Assembly (NCBI RefSeq): GCF_016086655.4
Contig: NC_052136.2
Span: 868,001-932,000, forward strand
Direction: 5' to 3'
Length of the DNA: 64,000 nucleotides
From: Lepeophtheirus salmonis
Lineage: Eukaryota > Arthropoda > Copepoda > Siphonostomatoida > Caligidae
Part shown: positions 45,061 to 57,639 of the stretch, one piece after another
Position numbering within the stretch: position 1 is the first letter of the stretch
Layout of the letters: the number at the start of each line of letters is the position of its first letter
The notes under the pieces: model-generated
Told to the model about the DNA's origin: nothing
The model's input: only the letters and a program-made list of their open reading frames with translations
Database searches by the model: none
Position numbers and translations under genes: made by a program

Positions 45061-46260
45061 TAAGTGACAAAAATATGCTAAAAATACTTACAACTTTTTT
45101 TGGCTATAAATAATTGTTATTAGGGTAGGAATAATTTTATAGCCAATATCCCAGGAATAAAATTAAAACTTGATTAGATATATCTTTTAACATCTGACTA
45201 AAAATTATGACATAAGTACCATCAAACTTTTATGCCCTCTGAATTATTGCAAGCGCATCCTTTAGAAAATCCATTACATAACAAAGGAAGTACTGTCCTT
45301 TGAACAAGATTAAACTTGATCAAACCAATTGAAACAGGATAGTTTCTGAAAAATGGACCGTTCGTTTTCAACGCCGTTCGTACTCACCCGGTTCTTCCCT
45401 ATATTTTAAATATAAATATATATCCAATAAAAGGGATTCATATCATGATTCAACGTATTTTTATATTTTCTAATATTAGTGCGGAGATGTGGGAATAAGT
45501 CCTGAATATACTGCAAGTCTTTGCTCACGAGTCTAAATAATTGAAAATTTTCAACATGTCCAGTTCGAGTCCACATATTTCGTTTGAGTTCATATCAATA
45601 GTATAATTATTAAATGTAAAAAGTGTACATTAAAGGGGGGGATTCTCAACAGTGGCACACGAGTGGATATCATACGGCCCACAAAAATTATATAATATGA
45701 ATAATAGTAAAAAAATAAATTATCTATCGAAGACTTGATCAACGATTTCAAAACTTCGTTAATTGTGATGGTGTATTCCAAATGGTTAAGAACCCGTTCA
45801 ATTCATCATCTTCTAATGAATAATTATGGATTGGATTCTCAAAATATTTGACCTTCTAAACAAATTGGGTCGTCGTGTTTGTGAAATGTCCAGATCATCG
45901 TGGCTGTACAAGTCTGTTTTACTTTGAATGAATATGGTAAATAACATACATTGTTCTAAACGCACTCATGAGTAAAGATAGGAATGATCTTCATTTTTTC
46001 GGATTAGGGTCGGTTCAGATTTTTAGGTGTAAATATTCAGTTAGTAGTTAGCCAATTCTTCCAACTGCGTTACCCTGCTGACACAAAAGCATAGTGTGTA
46101 TTTTGTTGTCAGCTATTGATTGTCTACTTCCATTATCGTAATCAATGCTCTTAACGTTGATTGGTTTAATTATAGACTGTTGTTTTAAGCTGTTAACCAA
46201 TTTTTCCCATCTATAGAATGATAATTCTATAGGTGGGAAGAATTTGCAAACTACTTTTGA
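45061..46260. other. AT-rich stretch; hAT-like end text near 45645
   Basis: GGGATTCTCAACAGTGGCAC (~45640-45659) resembles hAT termini, and GGTTGAGAACACCTG at ~47983 could be the other end, but no 8-bp target duplication is visible. No gene. Confidence 0.3.
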
Positions 46261-46850
46261 TAATCAAAAGAATGTCTCGAGAGGATATGGGTTCATCTGA
46301 ACTGGGAGAAGCAAAGGAAATATGGGAGTGAGTGGACTGTATCACTTTTTAATTTCATCCTGGCCTTTAAGTCAAGAAGCTCAGCCTGGAGATTCCACTC
46401 AAAATCAGTGGATGTAAAATGCCTATCATAAATCTTAGCATTCTTAATATCAATTGGATCTTTTCTCCTGAACGCGCTAAAGACGCTGGAGTATCAATCT
46501 TTTCTGAGGAAATGCAAAATACTAGGTATCCTGTGGATTGGGAGAGCAGGGCATGGCACAAAGACGCTTTGAACCTCAAGATGAGGCCATTTTGGCTTAA
46601 CAGATCCAAATTAGTGCACTTTCCTTCAATGAAATTATCTGAACTGCCGCAACAGTGACATCACTACGTCACTTGAGTCAGCTAATGGCAACTAGACTGC
46701 CTTAATAGATCCTTGTCGCCTCAGCTTTATATATAGTCACCTTGTAATCATCTTTCTACCTACCAAATCTAACTAATAAATTGATTATGAACTTTTTTCT
46801 GTTTCTTTCTGAAGGAAAGGTTGAGTGATACAATAAAGTTAACTACGTTA
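46260..46850 (+). other. unidentified coding-like fragment followed by LTR-like text
   Basis: The plus-strand frame 46419-46658 includes GVSIFSEEMQNTRYPVDWES and RAWHKDALNLKMRPFW, protein-like in composition, but I recognise no family. Downstream are TTTATATATAGTCACC (46729, TATA-like) and AATAAATTG (46773), reminiscent of an LTR, without a visible partner. Confidence 0.2.
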
Positions 46851-46928
46851 TTGATGCAATTGTTTATGGACATGCCTTCCACAGGAACTAATTAAGATAA
46901 ATTAAGATGTTACGTTCAATGTAAATAA

Positions 46929-47702
46929 TGGCGCTACGTAATTTTACCTTAAACTATTTTACCTCAGATCATTTTCCCTCAAACCATTTCGCCTTTGGAC
47001 ATTTTCCCTTAAACCCATTTTGCCTCGGATATTTCGCCTGAATAGATAAAAAAATGAGAGTTATAGATCATTTTTTTTATTTTTAGGTAAAATTGATGTT
47101 CTCTCCGAATTTTTTAATCAAAATATATGTAATGTGTATTACTATTAAAGGCATATAATGGTTGCTTTCCGTTGGAAAAAATGATGGAGTCATGTTCCAG
47201 AATTTCAATGCATACACCATCAAAATCTCAATAGGTAATGAATTCGAACCCGAGACAAAATAGGTAATAAAATTAATATATTAAGAAAAGCAAAAATAAA
47301 TAAACACCAAAACGATTCACTTTTACGTTAGTAGTTATCATTAGACATGATGGATTATTCATACTAGAAAAGAACCATGGATTGGCAAACAATCATAATA
47401 TGAGGTATGAGCATAATTCAATCATTATTTAACAAAAATCATCATTTTAATGCATTTTGAGTGAATAAATAGTAAATATTTTAAATTAAAAAAAATTCAA
47501 AGGGAACATCAATTTCAACCAAAAGTAAACAGTAACGACGTATAAACTTCATTGATTTATCTATTACGACGAAATATTCTTGAAAAAAATGGATTTAGTA
47601 CAAATTTCCTAAGGCAAAATGGTTTAAGGGAGAACATTTTGGCAAGAAAGTTTAAGGCAGAATATTTTGACAAAACATTTTAAGGCAAAATTATCGGGTA
47701 CC
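46929..47702. mobile_element. foldback-like element with minisatellite arms
   Basis: Left arm 46929-47039: repeated ATTTTACCTTAAACT, ATTTTCCCTCAAACC, ATTTTGCCTCGGAT units. Right arm 47607-47702 is the same in inverse: AAGGCAAAATGGTTTAAGGG, AAGGCAGAATATTTTGAC, AAGGCAAAATTATCGGG. The outermost text also pairs (GTAATTTTACCTT against ATAATTTTGCCTT). The 566-bp core has no gene. Confidence 0.7.
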
Positions 47703-47789
47703 ATAAATAATAACTTTTTTTAAACTTGGATTGACCAATACTATATGCTTTTTAAAATCCAAAAAAAAACCCATGGATCTTATTTAATG

Positions 47790-47920
47790 TCAGTAAACAT
47801 TTTGAGTACCCGAACCCGGTTTGTGTCTCGGATCTTTACTGGTCATGTAAGTTTACCCATACCGCACCCGGGTACTTCGGATCTGGGTCTGCAACTTGTC
47901 CTATCTCTACTCATTAGTAC
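47790..47920. repeat. degenerate ACCCGAACCCGG / CGGATCTGGG patch
   Basis: GAGTACCCGAACCCGGTTTG, CCGCACCCGGGTACTTCGGA, TCTGGGTCTGC. The same words, inverse orientation, occur at 63680-63800 (GATCTGGGACCCGAAATCC, GAGACCCGAACCGTCTTCGG). Confidence 0.5.
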
Positions 47921-49076
47921 TTAGATCAGACAATGATGATTTCCACAATCTCTTCATCTCATTTTGGCAAGCACCAGAGAACGGTTGAGAACACCTGCTT
48001 TAAAAGAATACTTTATTTCCATTGTAAAAATTGAAATTATTGTTGTGAGAAAATTTCCCTTTAGAAAATATTATATACTTAGAATTTATAATTTCGAATT
48101 CTTTGTGTGCTAAGATGGGAGATTGATATCCCTCTAACAAAAAAATCGTAACCATGGTAATAAACTATTATTACATAAGATCTGAAATCCAATAAAGTCT
48201 CTAGTCCAACCCAACTCACAAGTCTTGGTTTTCGAGTCCAGGGTAAGTATTATGTCTTTGATTATATAACTTTCGATTTAGGGTCATTACCAGGATTTAC
48301 CTTTAGGGGAAGGAGGTATTGGACTACTTTTTAATCATCTAAGACCTTTTTTTCTATATGAATGGACAAAATTTTTATTTTTTACAACATTAAATTATTT
48401 ATTTATTTCAAACTGTGATAAAAAACTCCAAATGTTGACAATGTACTTGTATTTTTTGAGAAAAAACATTGCCTCTTCCTAAAATTTAACAATATATTTT
48501 TAATTATGGTGATGGGGAGGGGTGTAAACCCTTCTCTATAGCACTTCATAGTCACAGTTCTGAGTTGAGTTGCAATTGCCTTCAAAATATGATCTTGTGT
48601 CCATGTTGAGTCTCGAATCCAAACCCCCACCTCAGAATATTATGAATGAAATATTCAAAAAATATTTATTTCAATAACGCATTTCCATGTTATATAAAAA
48701 GTCATCAAGTATTCAAATGGTCTAAGGTGTTACTCCTTCAAAGAGAAACAATATTGAGTGTAGATTATGAAACTTATGCCTAATATATCCTCAAAATTCA
48801 AATAGAGTTATACTTTTATTAAGAGTGGGATTTATGATTTACTTCTTTTCATGGGAAATAATAATTATACAATCTGTGACCCATGATTTATGACAGCACG
48901 TATTTTTTTTTCCTCTTTTAATATAATTTGCAAAGTCTTTAATTACATCTCAAAAAATAACCCTGTTTTTGAAAAGGCATAAAAAAGAACAAAGACAATT
49001 AATTACACAATAGCTTAAAACAAGAAAGGTTGCGTGAAAATTGAGAGATTAATCATTGCGTGAATTAAGTAAATAA
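47921..49076. other. AT-rich stretch without a recognisable gene
   Basis: A minus-strand frame at 48403-48630 shows no known domain. GGTTGCGTGA at 49027 is an inverse copy of a motif inside the next element. Confidence 0.4.
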
Positions 49077-50342
49077 GTTCTAATACTATCTAGAGGAGCA
49101 CAAGCTCCAATCACGCAACCTGTGGTGATGAAAAACATCATTTTTGATGATAAATTCTACTTGGTGAACTCATATGAACTTTGTACATTTATAGCCTATA
49201 ATATTTGTCGTAGTTGTAATTTCATATCAACATCACGTGGGGGTTTTAAGAACCTCTTCCTTATTGGGATAATATTTGAAAACTTAATGAAAGGTTTTTA
49301 GCAAAACTGATGTATTGACTTAATATATACAACTCAAAATCAAAGTAGATATATCATCAAGGGTTTTCTAGCGTACACATGATTAAAATAATCACTTAAA
49401 CTGAAACATTTGCTTTCAAAAATAAAGTGTCAACTTCAAATCGGGCTTGTACAAGATTATTTTCTAAGTTTCATTCAAATGATATGAAATATTATGTCCT
49501 CCATTGATTTTTGAAATTTTGTAATTTTATACGTAACGATGAATTATATCATATATGTTAGTTGCCAAACAGAAAGGGATAAAACTCTATGCAGACCATA
49601 TCTATTACTCATATCCCCAATTCATGAGTTTTGAAGGATATAAATAATGTAATTTTAAGTAATTACATATAATTGAGCAGGGATTTAGTAAATTTGCATG
49701 TATTTATGCACGAAATTGAATAGATTTGAAATCATAATAAGTTTTATTCAAATAATAAGAAATATATATTTACATTTGAGAGCCAGGATCTCTAAATATT
49801 ATAAATCCAAGCTCTAAAAAATATTCAAATCATACTCTAAAAAATATATTTAAATGTTCAGTACCTAAAATAATTAATCAACATTAACAATTTCTTTAAA
49901 ACTACACACAACAAGGAATCAATTATTCTTAATTTACAGTATGGAATAATATTTTTTGATATCCGCTCTGAATCAAACCATTTGAACTATGCGGCTCGAA
50001 ACCCTTTTGACACATTGTGCAAATACACTCAGTTATACCAAATTTATGAATTAATCCAAAGATCAATCGAAGAACAATATTTCATTTTAATTAATTATTT
50101 GAATGAAACTTACTACATAATTATCTTATACAAACACGAACTGAAGTGAATACTTTATTTTAGAAGGACAAATTCATTAATTTACTCATTTTGATAAAAT
50201 TACAAATACGACAAATATTATAGCTTCATAATTGTTCAAATTTAATATGAGTTCACAAAGTGGAATTCATCATCAAAAAAGATGATTTTACCAAGACAGG
50301 TTGCGTGATGGGAGCGTGTACTCCTCCTAATAGTATTAGGAC
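49077..50342. mobile_element. 1.27-kb element with ~120-bp terminal inverted repeats and no coding capacity
   Basis: Left arm (plus) and right arm (minus) align from the ends: GTTCTAATACTATCTAGAGG against GTCCTAATACTATTAGGAGG, then CTCCAATCACGCAACCTGT against CTCCCATCACGCAACCTGT, TTTTTGATGATAAATTC against TTTTTGATGATGAATTC, GTGAACTCATAT in both, and still CTATAATATTTGTCGTAGTT against CTATAATATTTGTCGTATTT about 130 bp in. The interior is A/T-rich without an open frame of 60 codons. No target-site duplication is obvious. Likely a non-autonomous DNA transposon of unknown superfamily. Confidence 0.75.
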
Positions 50343-50689
50343 TCATGGATTATGATTACATTTTTCTAGGTGAAAGTGAGACCTTGGAAATTTATCGTAC
50401 GAAACAATTTTATTAATGATTTATTCTCAAAACTACTTATTATGATTTGAAATTATCAAAAATGGAAAATAACAAACTAATTTATTTAGTAAAAAGAGAA
50501 ATATAATTATATAAATAAATGGATGAAATTCATATTTATGACTATGAATTTAAATCATTTGTCTTTTTTTGTTAAGCACTTTAATAAAATGTTATATTTT
50601 GATAATTGATATGTTTATACACTTATTTTAGCCATAATGTAAAATCTTATTATAATGTTCCATTTAATTAGAACTATCATTTTGATTGG

Positions 50690-51277
50690 AAAAAAAATAA
50701 AAAAATCATAGCTATTAAAAAAAAAATTTTTTTTGAAAAAATAAATTAAAAAATTCAAAGCTATTCATATGAATTAATTTTTTTGAAAAAAAAATTTGAA
50801 AAATTCAATTTCAAATATTAATTTTTTTGGTAAGAAATTTAAAAAATTCATAGCTATTTATATAAATTAATTTTTTGAAAAAAATAATTGGAAAATTCAA
50901 TTTCAAATATTCAATATTTTGGAAAAAAATTATAAAATACATACCTATTCATATAAATTAAATTTTTTGAAAAATAATTTAAAAAATAATTTTTTGAAAA
51001 AAAAATTTAAAAATTCAATTTGAAATATTAAATTTTTGGGGAAAAAATTTGAAAAATTCAATTTCAAATGTTAAATTGTTGGAAAAAAATAAAAAAAATA
51101 CATAGTCATTTATATAAATTAAATTTTTTGAGAAAAAAAATTGAAAGTTGAATTAAATTTAATATATTCAAATTTTTTGCAAAAAAGATTCAAATATTAA
51201 ATTTTCTAGAAAAAAGCAAAAATTCCTTAATTTGTGGGAGCTACAGACCCACTAGCCTTCCCGTTGCGTACGCCTCT
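50690..51277. repeat. W-rich core repeat, copy 6
   Basis: A long chain of AAATTAATTTTTTTGAAAAA, ATTCATAGCTATT and ATTTCAAATATT blocks in a quasi-tandem pattern of roughly 55-65 bp. Closes GCTACAGACCCACTAGCCTT and CCGTTGCGTACGCC, the C-rich end with a GCG(T)ACGCC terminus. Confidence 0.6.
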
Positions 51278-51379
51278 GATTTTAATTTCCAATGGTTGTA
51301 TTCTTTTCTATATAATGATGTATACTGAGTTATCATAAAACAATTTTAAAGAAAAATCAACAAAAGGTGAATATACCCA

Positions 51380-51885
51380 ATTTCTTTTTTCACATAAAAT
51401 TTACATAAATTTTTGAAATTTTTCAAAATAAAAAAATCCAAAAATTATATTTTTTTCAGAAAAGTTTCACAAATTAAATTTCAAATATCATATTTTTAGA
51501 AAAAAAATCCATAAATCCACAGCTGTTTACTGAAACTTATATTTAAAAAAAAACAACTCAAATATTAAATTTTTGGAGAAATATTTTAAAAATCCATAGC
51601 TCATTACAGAAAATTAAATTGTGTGGAAAAAAATGTAAAAATTAATTTTTGTGAGAAAAAAACGTAAAAATTTAATTTGTAGAGAAAAAAATGGAAAAAA
51701 TTAAATTTTCAATATTAAATTGTTGGAAAAAAAATTAAAAAATTGAGAACTGTTCACAAAAAATATCAAATATTAAATTTTTTCAAAAATCTACATTTGT
51801 TCACAAGAAATTTGTGTGAAAAAAATCAAATATTAAATTTTCTATGAAAAAGAAAAAAGGGGCTATTGTCCTTCCAGCCCAGCCC
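51380..51885. repeat. W-rich core repeat, copy 7
   Basis: Same blocks (AAATATTAAATTTTTGG, ATCCATAGCT, GTTCACAAAAA) and a C-rich close GGGGCTATTGTCCTTCCAGC, CCAGCCCC. Directly follows copy 6 after ~100 bp. Confidence 0.55.
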
Positions 51886-52855
51886 CATCAGATGTATAGA
51901 TTGTTCAACAAGGATCACATGAAACAATTGGAACTAATATACAAAATTTGATTTGGGTAACAAATCTTCAGTCTGGAAATCTTATACCGATTTCATTTTT
52001 GTAATTCGATCTACAAAAATAAAATAAAAACGATCTTAATCCGATCCCACAAAAAATGTCTTTTTATTTTTTAAGAAAAGGAAATTTTTGACCACAGTTT
52101 GAATTTCAGACTACGAATTAGATTTTGGCCTACAGTTTTAAGCCGTTGAAACTTCTACAGTGCACACAACATGTTGTCTGGGTCGATACATTGGAACAGT
52201 TTGGTCTAGAAAAGATCATTTAAGTATGTCGATACTCCGATACTCCTCTTTTTACACAAAATGTCGAACCGGTATTTGACATTCGATGAAATATTATGAA
52301 AAGGAAAAGACATTATGAGTGTAATAATTTAATTTATTTTAAAATGAGATAGTTTTAAGACCTGTTATTGATTATCACACAATTTCTGAATGGTTTAATT
52401 TATGTATAAAAAATTTTTAATGACGGGTAATATCGATAATTATTGAAAAATGTTCCGCATATCGTATTTGAAATTGTGGGGCATGACCCCTTTGCTACCC
52501 CTATTGCACGTCTCCAGAGTAATTCCATATCAAATCGACCAAAAAAAGTCAGTTCATCCCCCTACCAACTCATAATTTGATTGTCTTTTTATACATCTGG
52601 CCCGTCAAGCTAAAATGATTTTTCTTGAAGTTGTGTGTGGATTACATATATATTATTCAACGAATTATCTTCAATTATTACCAACAAATTATTATAATTA
52701 ACCCCTTGAAGGTGCAAAAAATAACTCAGAAAGTAACCAAAATGGATGGTCACAATAAAGTAATGAGAAATTGATATATTTTATATGAAAATACATATCG
52801 GTGCCAATGCAAATCTCTTAATCAAATAAAGATTTGAAACTATAGACACAGATAA
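51886..52855. other. AT-rich stretch without a recognisable gene
   Basis: ~52180-52270 has a degenerate GTCGATAC/CCGATAC pattern. No gene. Confidence 0.4.
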
Positions 52856-52859
52856 TTTT

Positions 52860-53060
52860 TAAAGGGTTTTGTATGTGTTATAAGTCCTTGTTGGACTCGG
52901 AGCTGGAATTGAGGATCGACGTTGGAGTAATTTATCTGCATGTCTTTACTAGATACAGATTCGTATACATTTCCTTCCTTCCCGTCTGATATTTAATTAC
53001 AGCTAATTACGAGGAGAAGGCGAGAGCAAGACATGCGGTACATCTGAAGTAAGACTTTGT
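52860..53060 (+). repeat. family D repeat, plus-strand fragment
   Basis: TATAAGTCCTTGTTGGACTC, GGAATTGAGGATCGACGTTG, AGTAATTTATCTGCATGTCT and TTTAATTACAGCTAATTACG follow the family D order. A CA microsatellite lies nearby (53269-53280). Confidence 0.55.
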
Positions 53061-55054
53061 TAATATTAGCTGCCTGTTTTATGATTTTTGATTAAAAAAT
53101 GAATTACTGCTATAATGAAGAGGACCTACTACATTTAAAATAGCATTAGTGCAGAGAAAGTATTATAGTTATTTATAAATTCATATATATTAATTTTATT
53201 TTTGCATTTTTTAATCAATTTACACCAAAGAGAGGCGATAATTCTTCTTTTAGAGGAAGATGTTAACACACACACACACGATTATTAAATTATTAACAAA
53301 AAAGGAGAAGGAGCACACGCATCAAAATTTTCCTTTTCTAATCTCAAAGCTTAGTCTTTTTTAAACCATCCCTTATTTGTGTAAATGTAGAGTTGTAGAA
53401 AATATAAGCTACCGGCATGCGAAGACAAAAGAAACAGAAAATTTAAATGGTAACAACGACAATTTAAAAAATGTTTTGGACGAGAGCAGGTTAGCTGTTA
53501 TGAAGTTAAATTCGAATAGATAAAATCAGCTTGAGAGGAAGGGAAAAAGCGCAAAACTCATTCCATACCTAGCAAGGATACAGGAAGAAATAATTGCATT
53601 GTCGATGAGACAATAGAGTAATTCTTGCTTATTTAAAGCTACCCTACTCTCAAAAATTCATCAAATTGTGAGTATTTTTTTACAAATTCAAAATACTTAC
53701 GATATACAACTATAAATATAATCTAAGTATGTTTTGTTGGTCCAAAATTGTAATATTTATAGTATCAAAACATTGATCTACTTTTAGATAAATAATCTTT
53801 TTTATTCAAAGGTTTATTCTTTATTTTTGTCATATCACAAATAAGTAATATTAGTTATAGTTAACTAATAATTATATTAAACTCAGTATTCCAACATTTA
53901 GAAGGTACAAATATATTTTTGATTCAAGAAATTGTTAACTTTGATTGATAGCAAATTAGATTAATTACAAAAATTGGTAGTTGTTTGCTTAAATGACACA
54001 AATGATTAAATTTGCATAACTAGCAAAGGGTTACCCGGCATTGCTAGGGCCAAGGATGGAGCGGGACATCACATTAAAAATGTTTAATGTTATTTTTTCT
54101 TAATGTTTAGACCCTATTGGTGTGTGCAAGCAATCTACTATAGCGCCTGTATTGGGTATATTATATAAAATGTATTATAATGTGTTTTTTTTGTTCCTTT
54201 TTTATTTGGTCAAACTATTGCCAAATTGAAATTGGCGAGAAAACAAAACAAAACTGTTTCTTAATAATTTTACAAAAAAACAAAAAAAACAAGTAGTAAA
54301 TAGCATTTATTGGCATTAAGAAATGAAAGAAAACCTACTAAGATTTTTTTCATACTTGCAGAACCAAAAACGGTATGGAGAATAATGTCGTTGAAAATAT
54401 AACCCTCGATAACTGGTTCATTTTTTCAAATTATTTTATGAAATGTTCCAGAAATTGAGAATACCATATTGTAATGTTAAGGTTTATAATTTTTTGCTTA
54501 AAATGAAGGTTTTTTTACATTTCTTCTTAGAAGTTGAAAATTGACGTTTGATGAAAAAAAAAAGAAGAAAAAAACACTATTCAGAAAAAGGCAAATATTT
54601 TAGTTAAAAATCAATTTTTATGAGTCACATTCATGAGCAAACGAATCTCTAGACACATTTCTACAAACTTTTTTTATTCTATGAATCCATTATTTCATTT
54701 TTACTTAAGAAAACGGAAGTGCAATTTTTACCGATTTCTTTTTTTTGCTCATAAGTTTTTTGATTTTGAATAAATTTAGAAAAAGTCCTTTTTGTCAAGT
54801 TTTTTATTATTCCTTCTTTTTGAGACGGCGGTCACTTTTTGATTTATTACTCAACCCTCTATCTAGTCTCCTTAAGCTCCAAAACAATTTTTGTATTTTG
54901 GTTATAGAACAAGCTCCACTTATATGACCCCCCCGCCCTCCCCAAATAAAGGTCTTAGATGTAAAAAGAGGCACCCATGCAAAGTTTCATCCTCCTAGGC
55001 GCAAGGTTGTGGGTACCCATTAATGATAAGGAATGAGCAAGGTAATTAATACTG
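53061..55054. other. AT-rich stretch without a recognisable gene
   Basis: Only short frames (54745-54927 is hydrophobic and unremarkable). CCCCCCCGCCCTCCCC at ~54929 resembles the C-rich end of the W-rich family, without its core. Confidence 0.4.
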
Positions 55055-55530
55055 TATAAAACAGGAATGTCCAACCGTGGCCCGTAGATACATTGATGCC
55101 TACTTAATCTTAAAGTACGGCCCATTACTTATTTTTGCAAATATGTCAAATATCATCAAAATGTGTAGATGGGTTTCTTGTTGCATCTGCAAGAATAAAT
55201 TATCGCATCCACTTTCCTGATAATGGCCTCCCCCTTAAAAGCCCTGTGAAGATTCGGATCAATGGCCACTACCCAATCCGTTTATGACGTCGAAAATTTA
55301 AATTTTCTTTTATTTTTCTTCATACATTTCTACAAAATTTCTTATCTTATCACACTCATGGGTATGTGTACGGACGTTTCTATTTTATCGCTATAATGTA
55401 TTTTATACTCTCATCCTCATTGTTCGATTTATTTGTATAAATTGATGAGGGTCCGATTCTGTAGCGGATATATTTTTGCTTAGATGAAGTAAAAGGGTTT
55501 TTTTTAAAGTGTCTTTTTTATCGATGTCAA
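55055..55530. other. possible hAT-type end, no coding sequence
   Basis: CAGGAATGTCCAACCGTGGC (~55063) followed by CCGTAGATACATT and CGGCCCATTA is the typical wording of a hAT terminus, but no right end or transposase was found. Confidence 0.3.
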
Positions 55531-56262
55531 ACCTCAGGGGAGACTTAGTCTGTCCAACCGTTTGGCTACCAGTTTTCGCTTAGGTTTCTCCACGTTCTTG
55601 TTCTTATATTTTTAATTGACTCCAGAGCTATGAAAATAGATCTTGGTGGTCCAAAATGCTTAGTATCTTGGTACTTAAGGACAAATGAAGTAGTCCTCTT
55701 GTGGGTTATGAAGTGTGGAAGGCCAGCTCCTCGTTTATTCCAAAGTCTGAGTTCTCCAGCGGGGTAATATTGAAGAGTGAATAATATTCATAACTTATAT
55801 CTAGCTATGGGTTGAAGTTCACTGGTTCTTCAGGGCCTAGGATCTTGCTAACTTGTACAAAGGTTTTTGATCATCATTGAGACATTCTTTTCCAATACCA
55901 GCTTAGCTTATTTGTCACTTAAAAAAGGTCTAAATGCCCTTCAAATATGTTTTCCTTGAAAGGATTTCCTCTGTTTTCTTTGTCTTTAAATTAATATCCT
56001 CCAAAAATTTCCCCTTTACGCATTCTTTTGAGCCAGCTAATGCTCAAGTGTTTAAAAAAACAAAACCAGGTTGACAAGTCCTAAGCCCTAATTTGAGGTT
56101 GAAGCAATAAGTTTCGATTCGGAACTCTTCCTTCCCATAGAAACTGCTCTCTCTCTCTTTGCCGTGGTTATATTGCAAATGCTTTTTGTGAAAGGGGAAT
56201 ATCGCAGAAGATGAACAATTTTGGGAATTTTTTTTTGGTTCCATATATATAATTTGTCAAGT
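55531..56262 (-). pseudogene. possible LINE C-terminal remnant
   Basis: Minus-strand frames read FLWEGRVPNRNLLLQPQIRA, DLSTWFCFFKHLSISWLKRM and later NPFKENIFEGHLDLF, which resembles the F-W-x-G...GGL..PN..YY.A..L part downstream of L1-type RT. Stops and shifts are frequent; low confidence. Confidence 0.25.
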
Positions 56263-56289
56263 TTGTTTATCCTATTGTTCACAAAGCCT

Positions 56290-56645
56290 ATTCTTTTGAC
56301 GAACAATTATGCAGTCCACTCTTTGGACTATATTTTTGTTTCGGGCGTATAATGCTGTATACAAGTTCCATCTACAGTAATTACTCGGCGCCAAAACTCG
56401 GATTTATTGCCCCTAAACTGCGCCAACATAGTAATACTCAATTTTGTCCATTTTTACAAAAAACTCACATCATTGCACTCAAACGAAAGTTACATAACAA
56501 CTGTGTGTCTAAAATGGCTGAAGCTTTGGTGAGTAACAGTCAACAGATGCTAGATAGATGTGACTAGTTTTTATTTACAAGTGTGACATCTTTACGTTGA
56601 TGTTGCAAACTTTTTGAATCAATCATTATAGAAAAATAACTCAAG
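56290..56645 (-). pseudogene. mariner relic (5' end and first catalytic block)
   Basis: On the minus strand from ~56640: GATTCAAAAAGTTTGCAACA, ACGTAAAGATG, CACTTGTAAATAAAAA, nearly the same leader as the element at 63122. Then MDKIEY (~56459), a jump, and ITVDGTCIQHYTPETKI, SKEWTA near 56310-56390, the block with the first catalytic Asp (usually VDETW.HHYTPE). The middle and 3' parts are missing. Confidence 0.65.
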
Positions 56646-57294
56646 TAGACAACACCTTGCCAAATCTTATTGAGTTCTGTAGTTTGTAAATTTGTATTGT
56701 ATCCTCTTATTCATAGTTGAGTTGATATCAAAGAGATTTGTAGATCAATTTTACACATTCAATAACATTTGTTATAATTAATACGTTTTAAAGCTAGAAA
56801 AACGTCATAGTGAGCTGTAAAATTGATTACAAATATACTATTTATATTTATTTATTATTACATTTAGAGGTAGTATAAATATATATTTTATGAATGATGA
56901 AGGTCGTTCGCAGAAATTTCTGTTTTCTGAGTGTGTAAATTATTGATTATAAAGACAGTTTGAACCTTTAAAGCATTATGATTTTTAGTAATTTTAGCTT
57001 TAGTAAATGACTATATTTTTGAAAATTATCGTTTTGTTAATGCTCTGAAAAAAACCGTTACTCTGCAAGTCTATAATTGTTAATAATCCGCATAAAGGAA
57101 GTTCAAATAAAAAAAAATTATATTGATAGTTTAAGAAGTGAATCAACACAAAAACAATCTTGAACAAAAATCAAGAATATGTAAAATTATCGATAATATA
57201 TATAAATAGCCCAATATTTCATGTACATATTTCGATTAATTGATGTTTTGTATTTAAATTTATGAAATGATATGAGATAATCGAGTCTGTTACC
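56646..57294. other. AT-rich stretch without a recognisable gene
   Basis: Nothing recognised. Confidence 0.4.
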
Positions 57295-57480
57295 TACGAG
57301 GGTCGTTTGAAATGTATCTCCAGAGATGACACTACTGGCGCGTATCGAGGTTATTTATGGTCAGTAGCATTTCTCGTTGAAAAGTGTTCCTGGCTTAACA
57401 AGAGCTTATTCTATTTCAACTAATCAACGTTCAGAACACTGAATTAGGTGACGATAAAATACATCGTGTATTTTTGTGTT
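57295..57480 (+). mobile_element. mariner-type 5' end
   Basis: TACGAGGGTCGTTTGAAATG is a typical mariner inverted-repeat start, followed by GAGATGACACTACTGGCGCG and AACTAATCAACGTTCAGAAC, leader-type text. No transposase codons survive and no right end was seen. Confidence 0.5.
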
Positions 57481-57639
57481 AGTGAGGTAAGACCGTGTTA
57501 GGTTTTTCAAATTGTATCACTCTTTATTTAGGACTGAAGACTGCAGTCCAGTTCTGTCCTAAAACTTATAAAGTTCGATCCTTGATGACACCACTCATCT
57601 TTATTATTATTTTTTTTTAAAATCAATTCTAGAACAGAC

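Noticed and set aside
47222..47250. ATTCGAACCCGAG as a tRNA B-box
   Set aside because: No cloverleaf could be drawn around it in either strand.
45640..47997. hAT element bounded by GATTCTCAACAGTGG and GGTTGAGAACACCTG
   Set aside because: Ends pair only in part, no 8-bp target duplication, and no hAT transposase text between them.
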